This document shows positions 9,014 to 16,667 of a stretch of DNA of 64,000 nucleotides, piece by piece. This DNA is from Vibrio sp. D404a (GTDB lineage Bacteria; Pseudomonadota; Gammaproteobacteria; Enterobacterales; Vibrionaceae), in assembly GCF_030248535.1 (NCBI RefSeq), contig NZ_JAHGAJ010000004.1:62001-126000 (forward strand), in the 5' to 3' direction. A model generated the notes under the pieces. That model saw only the letters and a list, made by a program, of their open reading frames with translations. It was not told the DNA's origin and made no database searches. A program made the translations under genes and the position numbers. Position 1 is the first letter of the stretch, and every line of letters begins with the position of its first letter.

Positions 9014-10642
9014 TTAACCTTCAGCCGCGCGTCCACGCTGAGGGAATAGCCCACGTGGTCGTTTTTGAATAAATAGAATGATGAAAACCAGTACTAGGAT
9101 CTTGGCGAGCACCGCGCCAGCCCAAGGTTCGAGTATCTTGTTGAACAGACCCAAACTTAAGCCCGCCACTAGGGTTCCCCAAAGGTTACCTACACCGCCA
9201 AACACCACCACCATGAACGAATCTATGATGTAGGCTTGCCCCATGTTCGGACCAACGTTGGTGAGTTGCGATAGCGCCACACCCGCAACACCCGCAACAC
9301 CAGAGCCTAGACCAAAGGTCATTGCGTCTACACGCTCAGAGCGAATACCCATAGCACGAGCCATTGCACGGTTTTGAGAGACAGCACGTACCTGTAAACC
9401 TAGAGGTGTTTTCTTTAGCATCATCAACAATCCCATAAAGACTAAGGCACAGAACAAGATGATATAGAGACGGTTGTAAGTCAGAGACAACATTGGGTTG
9501 AGCTCAAGCGCACCGGCCATCCACTCTGGCGTACTCACTGAACGATTCAATGGAGAGAAAATACTGCGCACCGCTTGTTGGAGGATCAGACTAATACCAA
9601 AGGTCGCAAGTAGCGTTTCGAGTGGACGACCGTAAAGGTGGCGAATCACAGAGCGTTCGATAAGAATCCCAACCAACCCCGAAACGATGAAGGCAACCGG
9701 GATCGACAGAAGCAGTGCAGCGCCGATATGATTCGGCATTAAGAGTTGAAGCACATACGTGGTATAAGCGCCTATCATGATCAATTCGCCATGCGCCATG
9801 TTGATCACGCCCATCACACCAAAGGTGATCGCAAGACCGATACCCGCCAGCACTAAGACCGAGCCTAAGCTCAAACCAAAGAACACCGTCTCGACACCCG
9901 AGTAGAAGGCTTGGCTCTGCTGATACTGATCGAGAGAACGGTTCGCGGCTTCGATAATGGCCGGTTCGCTCTCCTTAGATAACAGAGAGTTTAAGGTTTT
10001 GAGCACAGCCGATTGTTTAAAGTCTCCAAGTGTTTCAATCGCTTCGATACGTGACGCTACACTAGCTTGCGTATCTAGAGAGCTATGAACCGCCAACAGC
10101 AGTGCCATTAGATCGGCAACACCGTCATCTGACTCATTCGGCTGCATTTGCTTAATACGCTCAATGATCGAGAGATCCTTAGTACCAAGCAGATTATTCA
10201 CTGATTGGTAGCGCACCGATGGTTCTTCACTGTTGAGACCCATTGAAGCGATTTCAATACGCAGTATTCCGCGCAGTTTGTTGTTTACACGTACCTTCTT
10301 GAATTGCTTACTCGACTCGATTGCCAGTGTCTCGTTACTCCATGCAGATTGAGCCTGCGTTGCTGTCTTGATCCCTTCAATCAAATACAGCTGTTGATAG
10401 TGGTCGCTTTTTCTATCACTAGCATAATAGAGCGTACCGTTAAGCCAGCCAGTTAAGAGCGGTTTTGCGACGCCTTCCGGTTGCGAAGCAATAAGCCATT
10501 CAATCGCCGACTCTTTTTCTGACGTTTTTTTACCAACTAGCGCCTTGGTAAAGCTTGCGTCGTCGGACACATCGGCCCACGCAAACTGAGCACTAACTAC
10601 CAGAAGCAGCAGTGCTTTAAACACGTTTAATACGTTTTTCAT
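9014..10642 (-). CDS. urtB: Urea ABC transporter permease UrtB
   Basis: LivH-type permease with the long N-terminal extracytoplasmic region characteristic of UrtB: a signal-like segment (residues 1-23, ending in AQFAWA), about 220 residues of soluble helical sequence, then the membrane domain (about 250-540) with SLGSVLVLAGIGLAITFGVMGVINMAHGELIMIGAY and AVSQNRAMARAMGI. It has 542 residues, within the UrtB size range and much longer than LivH (about 300). Its ribosome site AAGGAACAATAA-ATG is an exact copy of the core of the 18-bp repeats just upstream. The gap to urtA is 249 bp. Confidence 0.93.
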   Translation of the reverse strand: MKNVLNVFKALLLLVVSAQFAWADVSDDASFTKALVGKKTSEKESAIEWLIASQPEGVAKPLLTGWLNGTLYYASDRKSDHYQQLYLIEGIKTATQAQSAWSNETLAIESSKQFKKVRVNNKLRGILRIEIASMGLNSEEPSVRYQSVNNLLGTKDLSIIERIKQMQPNESDDGVADLMALLLAVHSSLDTQASVASRIEAIETLGDFKQSAVLKTLNSLLSKESEPAIIEAANRSLDQYQQSQAFYSGVETVFFGLSLGSVLVLAGIGLAITFGVMGVINMAHGELIMIGAYTTYVLQLLMPNHIGAALLLSIPVAFIVSGLVGILIERSVIRHLYGRPLETLLATFGISLILQQAVRSIFSPLNRSVSTPEWMAGALELNPMLSLTYNRLYIILFCALVFMGLLMMLKKTPLGLQVRAVSQNRAMARAMGIRSERVDAMTFGLGSGVAGVAGVALSQLTNVGPNMGQAYIIDSFMVVVFGGVGNLWGTLVAGLSLGLFNKILEPWAGAVLAKILVLVFIILFIQKRPRGLFPQRGRAAEG

Positions 10643-10702
10643 TTATTGTTCCTTAACCCACCAAGCACGTTTTTATTCAAGCCACGTGTTCGCAGCCTAT
10701 TG

Positions 10703-10810
10703 TTATTGTTCCTTGGAAACTTATTGTTGTTTGGAAACTGATTGTTCCTTGTAAACTGATAGCTCCTCGGAAACTGATTGTTCTTTGAAAACTGATTGCT
10801 GCTTGGAGAC
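10703..10810. repeat. Six 18-bp tandem repeats between urtA and urtB
   Basis: Six direct repeats of 18 bp at 10703, 10721, 10739, 10757, 10775 and 10793, with plus-strand consensus TGATTGTTCCTTGGAAAC. In the mRNA sense (minus strand) the best units read GTTTCCAAGGAACAATAA, and the 12-nt core AAGGAACAATAA is identical to the ribosome-binding region directly before the urtB ATG. Since 18 is divisible by 3 the array also leaves a frame open (10639-10869, minus strand, 76 codons, encoding NNQFPR-like repeats) whose TGA overlaps the urtB ATG. I read it as an RNA-level or neutral repeat rather than as a gene, because the frame has low-complexity content and no recognisable domain. Confidence 0.85.
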
Positions 10811-10838
10811 TCATCCTGATTTGGACTCATTAACGAAG

Positions 10839-10875
10839 GCGCCCTCGGCGAAGTTGACTGAAATGCCAAGGGCGC
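10839..10875 (-). other. Stable hairpin just downstream of urtA
   Basis: Stem GCGCCCTCGGC (10839-10849) and GCCAAGGGCGC (10865-10875), 11 bp with one mismatch and a 15-nt loop, beginning about 17 bp after the urtA stop. There is no T-run behind it on the minus strand, so it fits an mRNA-stabilising or partial-termination hairpin. Such elements often raise the level of the binding-protein transcript over the permease genes in ABC operons; that role is inferred. Confidence 0.7.
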
Positions 10876-10891
10876 ACGTATCCAGGTTTGC

Positions 10892-12178
10892 TTAGTTACT
10901 ACCTGAACACTTCTTCGTTTCTACGTTGAACGCACCACACGAGAACGGCTTAGACCAGCTAGAGTAAAGCTTGGCTGATTCCGGCAAGTAGCTTGACCAT
11001 GCGTCACCCGCAACAAGGCCTGTGGTTTCCCAAACAACTTCAAATTGACCGTCATCTTGGATCTCACCGATCAATACGGGTTTCGTGATGTGGTGGTTAG
11101 GCAACATGGTTGAATAGCCACCGGAAAGGTTAGGAACAGAAACACCGATCAATGCATCTTGGACTGCTTCTGCATCTGTCGTGCCTGCGTTGGTTACCGC
11201 TTGAGCCCACATGTTGAAGCCGACGTAGTGCGCCTCCATTGGGTCATTCGTCACACGCTTTTCACTCTTGATGAAGGATTGCCATGTCTCAACAAACTCT
11301 TCGTTGGCTTCAGTATCCACGCTCATGAAGTAGTTCCAAGCCGCAAGGTGACCAACCAATGGTTCGGTATCCATACCTGAAAGCTCTTCTTCACCGACCG
11401 AGAACGCAATCACTGGAATGTCTTCTGATGAAATGCCTTGTGCGCCCAGCTCTTTATAGAATGGGACGTTCGCATCACCATTGACCGTAGAGACTACCGC
11501 TGTCTTTTTGCCTGCGTCGCCAAACTTCTTGATGTCTGAAACGATGGACTGCCAATCTGAGTGACCAAATGGCGTGTAGTTGATCATGATGTCTTCTTGC
11601 GCGACACCTTTCTCTTTCAAATACGCTTCAAGGATTTTGTTGGTTGTGCGTGGGTAAACATAGTCGGTACCCGCCAGAACCCAGCGTTCCACTTCAAGCT
11701 CTTCCATCAGGTAATCCACCGCTGGAATCGCTTGTTGGTTTGGCGCGGCACCCGTGTAGAAAACGTTTTTCGAAGACTCTTCACCTTCATACTGAACAGG
11801 GTAGAAAAGGATGCTGTTGAGCTCTTCAAATACTGGAAGCATGGATTTTCGAGAAACAGATGTCCAACCACCGAAGACCACATCGACTTGCTCTTTTTCG
11901 ATCAATTCACGCGCCTTTTCTGCGAATAGAGGCCAGTTTGACGCAGGATCGACAACCACAGGCTCAAGCTTCTTACCCAGTAGCCCGCCTTTTTTGTTCT
12001 GCTCTTCGATTAGCATAAGAACCGTGTCTTTTAGCGTGGTCTCACTGATCGCCATGGTGCCTGACAATGAGTGCAGAACACCAACCTTAATGGTGTCTTC
12101 TGCTGCAAGCACGCTTGCCGAAGAGAAAGAGAGTGAAGTACATAGTGCAGCTAACGATAATTTGAACACCTTGTTCAT
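10892..12178 (-). CDS. urtA: Urea ABC transporter substrate-binding protein UrtA
   Basis: Periplasmic urea receptor of the Urt importer, 428 residues. It begins with a Sec signal peptide (MNKVFKLSLAALCTSLSFSS, cleavage near ASVLA|AED at residues 24-26). The mature start DTIKVGVLHSLSGTMAISETTLKD, the segment VVFGGWTSVSRKSMLPV and FYPVQYEGEE are characteristic of UrtA/FmdD-type urea and short-amide binding proteins rather than LivK. The ribosome site GGAG lies 8 bp before the ATG. It is the first gene of the urt-ure cluster, and a sigma-54 type promoter lies about 43-60 bp upstream. Amide binding cannot be fully excluded, but linkage to urease favours urea. Confidence 0.95.
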   Translation of the reverse strand: MNKVFKLSLAALCTSLSFSSASVLAAEDTIKVGVLHSLSGTMAISETTLKDTVLMLIEEQNKKGGLLGKKLEPVVVDPASNWPLFAEKARELIEKEQVDVVFGGWTSVSRKSMLPVFEELNSILFYPVQYEGEESSKNVFYTGAAPNQQAIPAVDYLMEELEVERWVLAGTDYVYPRTTNKILEAYLKEKGVAQEDIMINYTPFGHSDWQSIVSDIKKFGDAGKKTAVVSTVNGDANVPFYKELGAQGISSEDIPVIAFSVGEEELSGMDTEPLVGHLAAWNYFMSVDTEANEEFVETWQSFIKSEKRVTNDPMEAHYVGFNMWAQAVTNAGTTDAEAVQDALIGVSVPNLSGGYSTMLPNHHITKPVLIGEIQDDGQFEVVWETTGLVAGDAWSSYLPESAKLYSSWSKPFSCGAFNVETKKCSGSN

Positions 12179-12220
12179 AGTTGTTACTCCATAATTGTTA
12201 TTTGTTATCCAATTACAGAA

Positions 12221-12238
12221 TTACAAGAAGAGTGCCAA
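12221..12238 (-). promoter_or_regulatory. Sigma-54 (-24/-12) promoter of urtA
   Basis: On the minus strand the sequence reads TTGGCAC, five bases, then TTGTAA. This matches the RpoN consensus TGGCAC-N5-TTGC except for T in place of the last C, with exact GG-to-G spacing. Transcription would begin near 12210, leaving about a 30-nt leader before urtA. RpoN promoters need an enhancer-binding activator, most likely NtrC here. Confidence 0.75.
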
Positions 12239-12308
12239 GCTATCGATAAAGTAAAAAATAAATTAAACAATTGATTTTTAGAGATTTAAATTCATAGAGT
12301 ACAACTTT

Positions 12309-12348
12309 GGTGCAGTATGCACTATGTAAGCTGATTCATGGTGGTGCA
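12309..12348. promoter_or_regulatory. NtrC-like half sites upstream of the urtA promoter
   Basis: Three half sites resembling the NtrC palindrome TGCAC...GTGCA occur within 40 bp: GGTGCA at 12309-12314, TGCAC at 12318-12322 and GGTGCA at 12343-12348. They lie about 70-110 bp upstream of the -24 element, a normal distance for an enhancer. None forms a perfect full-length site, so binding is inferred. Confidence 0.45.
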
Positions 12349-12384
12349 GTTGTCTCAGGAATGAACCAATATGAAACATGACCA

Positions 12385-12421
12385 CAATAAAAAAGCCCAA
12401 CTCGCTAAAAGCTGGGCTTAA
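12385..12421 (-). terminator. Terminator downstream of yfgJ
   Basis: Inverted repeat AAGCCCA (12393-12399) and TGGGCTT (12413-12419). Read on the minus strand it is followed by a T-rich run (complement of the A-run at 12389-12394). It would end transcripts from the yfgJ side before they enter the urtA promoter region. The remaining bases of this 333-bp gap hold the urtA control region and, at 12449-12477, a short direct repeat of TATTTTGGG. Confidence 0.75.
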
Positions 12422-12511
12422 ACATTGAAACGTACTTTAGGACGCGCCAGTATTTTGGGGTGAGACGATATTTTGGGCCGAGATAAATTGATTAGACAGG
12501 CTATATCAAAG

Positions 12512-12739
12512 CTATGCCGTCGGCTTAAACTCAAATGTCACTCTCGACTTAGACTTGAGTTCATTGCATTTATCATTACAAAAGTAGCTGGCGGCACCGC
12601 ATGCCTGAAGCTTCTCGAGCTGACTTTGACAGTCAGGGCAATAACCAATCTTGGTAAAATGCATTGCACAGGTTTCGCAGTGGTATTGTCCGTCCCAACT
12701 TAATTCAGACTGACACTGAGGGCAGATATTTTCGCTCAT
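12512..12739 (-). CDS. yfgJ: YfgJ-like small zinc-ribbon protein
   Basis: 75-residue protein with cysteine pairs arranged as zinc ribbons: CPQC near residue 6, CETC near 20, CPDC near 34, then the segment LQACGAASYFCNDKC. E. coli YfgJ has the same CPxC, CPDC and KACGAVDYFC pattern and sits next to der. The function is unknown. Here yfgJ is separated from xseA by the urt-ure cluster, and from der by the GGDEF and AlaX-like genes. It starts 39 bp after the GGDEF gene and has its own terminator downstream. Confidence 0.88.
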   Translation of the reverse strand: MSENICPQCQSELSWDGQYHCETCAMHFTKIGYCPDCQSQLEKLQACGAASYFCNDKCNELKSKSRVTFEFKPTA

Positions 12740-12778
12740 ATCGCATTCCTAAATCATCAACTAGGGCTAACTCTACGC

Positions 12779-13777
12779 TTAGTGTACTTTCGATTGCTTG
12801 ATTTGATACATGTTCTTGTCTGCTTGCGCAATCAAACCACTTAAACCGTTTGGATTTTTCTCAAACGCCATCCCCACACTGACTGAAAACTGAGTTCCAT
12901 CGATATATAACGCTTCTTGCAGCGTACTGTTAAGTACTCGATAAGTCTGAGAAAAACTCTCTTCCGAATTGAAACAAGAGAACACCACAAACTCGTCTCC
13001 ACCGTAACGCCCTACTTTAGCGCACGCAGTCGTCGCGTCGTCGAGAACCTTGGCAACTCGCTCTAAGATTTCATCACCAAAGCGGTGACCATAGGTATCA
13101 TTGATCGCCTTGAACTTGTCGACATCGACAAACATGCATCCCATGATCTTTTCTCCAAAGCAGCGCTTTTCGAGAACTTTCTGAGCTTCACATAGCAGTG
13201 CTCGACGATTAAGACATCGAGTTAATGAGTCACGAGTAGCGTGATATTGCAGTTGATCCTCGAGTTCATATTTCTCTAAAGCAACAGAGTAGAGTGATGC
13301 CAACAGCTCAAGGATTTCAACCTCGAACTCATGGGGCTCAGAGGGGAACTGACTATAAATAGCAAAAGTGCCAAGCACCAAGTCATTAGAAGAGAGAATA
13401 GGAACAGACCAGCAGGCATGCAGATTCGCTTGCTGAGTTAACGGTAAGAAAGCCGCCCAGTTTGGGTGATGGTTAATATCTGAGACAATCACCGCCTTTT
13501 TTAAGGCCGCTGATTCGCCACATGAACCTATCCCCTTGCCAATCGAAACTCCCTCAATTTTTTCATTATAAAACTGAGGTAAGTTCGGCGCATATTCAAG
13601 GTGTAGGGTTTGAGTCTCGGTATTGAGCAACAAGATTGAAGCCATGCGCTCGCCAAAAAGATGTTCAGTAAGCTGAATGATCTTCTCATTCAGCTCCTTT
13701 CGATCCATGCCAAGCGCAAGCCTACGTAACAGGCTATTTACGGATCGATGAGCTTCCAATAAAAATTCTTTTTCCAT
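12779..13777 (-). CDS. GAF-domain diguanylate cyclase (GGDEF)
   Basis: 332 residues. The N-terminal half (about 20-165) looks like a GAF sensor domain, with the late motif SVPILSSNDLVLGTFAIY and a CGESAALKK segment. The C-terminal half (about 171-330) is a GGDEF domain starting at the DSLTRCLNRR motif (183-192), with the metal and substrate region FVDVDKFKAINDTYGH and the active motif GGDEF at 249-253, so it should make cyclic di-GMP. No RxxD inhibitory site precedes GGDEF. There is no signal peptide or membrane segment, so it is probably a soluble cytoplasmic cyclase sensing a small ligand or redox state. It is followed by yfgJ after 39 bp; the signal is unknown. Confidence 0.93.
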   Translation of the reverse strand: MEKEFLLEAHRSVNSLLRRLALGMDRKELNEKIIQLTEHLFGERMASILLLNTETQTLHLEYAPNLPQFYNEKIEGVSIGKGIGSCGESAALKKAVIVSDINHHPNWAAFLPLTQQANLHACWSVPILSSNDLVLGTFAIYSQFPSEPHEFEVEILELLASLYSVALEKYELEDQLQYHATRDSLTRCLNRRALLCEAQKVLEKRCFGEKIMGCMFVDVDKFKAINDTYGHRFGDEILERVAKVLDDATTACAKVGRYGGDEFVVFSCFNSEESFSQTYRVLNSTLQEALYIDGTQFSVSVGMAFEKNPNGLSGLIAQADKNMYQIKQSKVH

Positions 13778-14064
13778 TCACTACAGCTTTATTAAGTGTA
13801 TTAACAGCAACCTGTTCTTATGCAAGTCTACTTTTTGTTCGATAATAACACACTAACCAACCGAGGCGCACATCCCGAGATCAAAGCTTGATCTTTTGCT
13901 TTATCTATTTTGATCAGCGATCTACCCCAAAAAGAATATTTATATCACCACACACCGAAAGCATAAGTTACATGTGCTGCATTTGGATTTTAAACAGCAT
14001 ATAAAACCAAATTGACGTATTAAATCAAGGCTTGTCAGAACATCTCATCTCGATCTGTTGTCGA

Positions 14065-14952
14065 TTAATGTCTAATTACATGCGTCTGCATTTCAATGTG
14101 TTGGTCATCTAGTTTGGTCAGTTTTACCGACAAACGGCCTAGCTGAGTGGAGCTAGTGATATGAGTACCACCACAAGGTATTGAAACTAAAGAAGTTTCA
14201 TTTTTCTGCCATTGCCAGTATCGAGAATCGGTCAAGCATTCGCCTTCGAGTTTCATCGAAACCTGAGTTTCAACGGCCAGCCACTCTGCGATCGTTTGAT
14301 TGACTGATGCTTCAATCTCAGCAAGATTTTCTAGCATATTCGCAACATTGAGACCGCGCTTTTTAAGGGTTTTCCCTAAGCGATATTTATCGGTGCATAA
14401 ATCAGGGGTAACGAAACTGGTCACTTGAGCGTAACTATTGAAATCATAGTGCCCGAGTGGATCTTTTCTGTCAGCATCCTTACGCCAGTAGTGTGCAGCA
14501 AGCACTTGGTTAAGCGCCAGATACGCGACGTGCCCCGCACTGTGGCCACGGCTAAGGCTATCTTGGTAGGCTTGATTGACATTGAGCTCAACCGCATCAC
14601 CAACCTTAAGCATTTCAGCCGAAGCAGGTAACTGATGCACCACCACAAAAATCCAGCCTTCCGTATCACGCTTAACAGGAATATCTGCTGACACGTAGAG
14701 TTTTCCAGTGGATTGTTCTATTGCACCAACCAGACAATCTTCAACGTCCACACGCTGTTGTTCAATGGTCACATAACCCTGATCCGCAGGATGATCTGGC
14801 CAAATATGGCTAACTGGATGAAACGGTGTTTTGTCAACGACGAGGTAAGTCTTATCCGCTTGCTGTTCTACGTACTGCACTGTCGCAGTTAGGCTCCAGA
14901 TTTGATGACAAAATTGAGTGATAGTTGGAGTGATTTGAGTCGATGTGGTCAT
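14065..14952 (-). CDS. AlaX-like alanyl-tRNA editing domain protein
   Basis: 294 residues from the ATG at 14952. It carries the zinc motif of the alanyl-tRNA synthetase editing domain: HSAGH (His137, His141) and CGGTH (Cys260, His264), with the usual threonine and glycine context (RGHSAGHVAYL and SIPCGGTHI). Such free-standing proteins hydrolyse Ser- or Gly-tRNA(Ala) in trans. The N-terminal 120 residues form a separate beta-rich part as in AlaX-M/L types. I reject an ATG 60 bp upstream, because that extension would run through the der terminator. There is no obvious partner gene. It lies between der and the GGDEF gene, and a 287-bp gap without recognisable elements follows it. Confidence 0.88.
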   Translation of the reverse strand: MTTSTQITPTITQFCHQIWSLTATVQYVEQQADKTYLVVDKTPFHPVSHIWPDHPADQGYVTIEQQRVDVEDCLVGAIEQSTGKLYVSADIPVKRDTEGWIFVVVHQLPASAEMLKVGDAVELNVNQAYQDSLSRGHSAGHVAYLALNQVLAAHYWRKDADRKDPLGHYDFNSYAQVTSFVTPDLCTDKYRLGKTLKKRGLNVANMLENLAEIEASVNQTIAEWLAVETQVSMKLEGECLTDSRYWQWQKNETSLVSIPCGGTHITSSTQLGRLSVKLTKLDDQHIEMQTHVIRH

Positions 14953-14980
14953 ATTATTTTCGTTCGAATAAATTTTGCTT

Positions 14981-15009
14981 AAAAAAATACCCGAGCTCGG
15001 CTCGGGTAT
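14981..15009 (-). terminator. Terminator of der
   Basis: Perfect inverted repeat ATACCCGAG (14987-14995) and CTCGGGTAT (15001-15009) with a 5-nt loop, followed on the minus strand by seven T residues. It begins 17 bp after the der stop codon. Confidence 0.93.
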
Positions 15010-15026
15010 CAAATCAGGAGTAAAGG

Positions 15027-16508
15027 TTACTTACGGCCTTTCATCATGCTCATCATGCGCTTACGTTTACGCTCTTGAGAGATAGTTAGCTTGTTTGTCT
15101 TACCTTCAAACGGGTTCTCACTGTTCTGGAACTGAATACGAATTGGCGTACCCATGATCTCTAGAGAACGACGGTAGTAGTTCATCAAGTAACGCTTGTA
15201 TGAATCTGGCAGCTCACGTACTTGGTTACCGTGAATAACCACGATTGGTGGGTTATAACCACCCGCGTGCGCGTACTTGAGCTTCACACGACGACCACGA
15301 ACCATAGGTGGTTGGTGATCATCCGTCGCCATCTTCATGATACGCGTCAGTACTGAAGTACCTACACGTGTTGTCGCTGACTTGTAAGCTTCTTGAACAG
15401 ACTCAAACAAGTGACCAACACCAGTACCGTGCAGTGCAGAGATGAAGTGGATACGTGCAAAGTCAACGAAACCAAGACGACGATCTAGCTCTTTCTTAAC
15501 GCGCTCTTTCACGTCGTTATCTAGACCATCCCACTTGTTTACCGCGATCACGATTGAACGACCTGCGTTCAATGCAAAGCCTAGTAGGCTCAAATCTTGG
15601 TCAGAGATGTTTTCGCGAGCATCGATAACAAGCAGTACTACGTTTGCGTCTTCAACTGCCTTCAGCGTTTTTACTACCGAGAACTTCTCAACCGTTTCGT
15701 TGATGTTCTTACGACGACGTACACCCGCAGTATCGATCAGAACGTATTCACGCTCATCACGGCTCATTGGAATGTAGATAGAGTCACGCGTTGTACCCGG
15801 CATATCGTAAACAACCACACGCTCTTCGCCAAGGATACGGTTCGTTAGCGTTGATTTACCTACGTTTGGACGACCAATGATAGCCAGCTTAATTGGTTGA
15901 TCTTGAAGACGTTGGAATTCTGCTTCCGCTTCTTCTTCAGTGAAATCAATTTGCTCAGCTTCTTCGTCTTCAAACTCAGTCAGATCGCTTACTTCACCTG
16001 CTTCTGCTTTTAGCGCTTCAGCAAATGGGTTAAGTGCTAGGTCGATCAGTGCTGTTACACCACGACCGTGCGCCGCTGCGATTTGGTACATGTCTTCTAC
16101 ACCAAGCTGCCAGAAGTCAGCGCTTGCTGCATCAGGGTCGATACCATCAACCTTGTTTACTACCAGCATTGATGGCTTTTCTAGTTGACGAAGGTGCTTC
16201 GCGATAGCAACGTCAGACGGTGTTAGACCAGCACGGCCATCTACCATGAACAGTACTACATCAGCTTCGTCGATCGCCGCCAATGATTGTTCTGCCATTT
16301 TTGTTTCAACACCTTCTTCAGTACCGTCGATACCGCCAGTGTCGATTACAATAAATTCATGTTCACCAAGCTGAGCTTGGCCATATTTACGGTCACGCGT
16401 TAAGCCAGGAAAATCCGCAACCAATGCATCGCGAGTTCGAGTCAATCGGTTAAACAACGTAGACTTACCTACGTTCGGACGCCCTACTAGAGCAACAACA
16501 GGTACCAT
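15027..16508 (-). CDS. der: Ribosome-assembly GTPase Der (EngA)
   Basis: Essential GTPase of 50S ribosome maturation. The 493-residue protein has two consecutive G domains, each with the P-loop GRPNVGKST (about residues 8-16 and 217-225), switch motifs DxxG (DTGGI and DTAGV) and NKxD (NKVD and NKWD), an acidic linker around 170-195, and a C-terminal KH-like domain ending in a basic tail ([16 protein letters not shown]). Length matches Vibrio and enterobacterial Der. It has its own terminator; a second terminator separates it from bamB upstream, so it probably has its own promoter in 16509-16607. Confidence 0.97.
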   Translation of the reverse strand: MVPVVALVGRPNVGKSTLFNRLTRTRDALVADFPGLTRDRKYGQAQLGEHEFIVIDTGGIDGTEEGVETKMAEQSLAAIDEADVVLFMVDGRAGLTPSDVAIAKHLRQLEKPSMLVVNKVDGIDPDAASADFWQLGVEDMYQIAAAHGRGVTALIDLALNPFAEALKAEAGEVSDLTEFEDEEAEQIDFTEEEAEAEFQRLQDQPIKLAIIGRPNVGKSTLTNRILGEERVVVYDMPGTTRDSIYIPMSRDEREYVLIDTAGVRRRKNINETVEKFSVVKTLKAVEDANVVLLVIDARENISDQDLSLLGFALNAGRSIVIAVNKWDGLDNDVKERVKKELDRRLGFVDFARIHFISALHGTGVGHLFESVQEAYKSATTRVGTSVLTRIMKMATDDHQPPMVRGRRVKLKYAHAGGYNPPIVVIHGNQVRELPDSYKRYLMNYYRRSLEIMGTPIRIQFQNSENPFEGKTNKLTISQERKRKRMMSMMKGRK

Positions 16509-16539
16509 AACAACCTCTACAATTTCTTTTCTTAATGTA

Positions 16540-16585
16540 GTTATAGGTAAACACTTGTTCGCAAGTTTAAACTCTTACCTATAAC
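16540..16585. repeat. Nested inverted repeat upstream of der
   Basis: Outer arms GTTATAGGTAA (16540-16550) and TTACCTATAAC (16575-16585) are perfect 11-bp complements; inside lies a second perfect hairpin ACTTG-TTCG-CAAGT (16553-16566). The element lies 32-77 bp before the der start codon, after the bamB terminator. It may be an operator or a structured der leader; no function is established. Confidence 0.7.
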
Positions 16586-16607
16586 CACACGCTTTATTAA
16601 TTTTACA

Positions 16608-16648
16608 ACAACAAAACGGCTCCTGGCTGTTACCAACCAGGAGCCGAC
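16608..16648 (-). terminator. Terminator of bamB
   Basis: Perfect 10-bp inverted repeat CGGCTCCTGG (16617-16626) and CCAGGAGCCG (16637-16646), with TTTTGTTGTTG following on the minus strand. It separates the hisS-yfgM-bamB genes from der. Confidence 0.9.
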
Positions 16649-16667
16649 TGTGAATTATATCACGCTT

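Noticed and set aside
10639..10869. A real 76-residue protein between urtA and urtB
   Set aside because: Low-complexity repeat of six residues, no domain and origin from an 18-bp tandem array; reported as a repeat instead.
14953..15012. Twenty-residue N-terminal extension of the AlaX-like protein
   Set aside because: The DNA is the der terminator; the internal ATG fits the family better.
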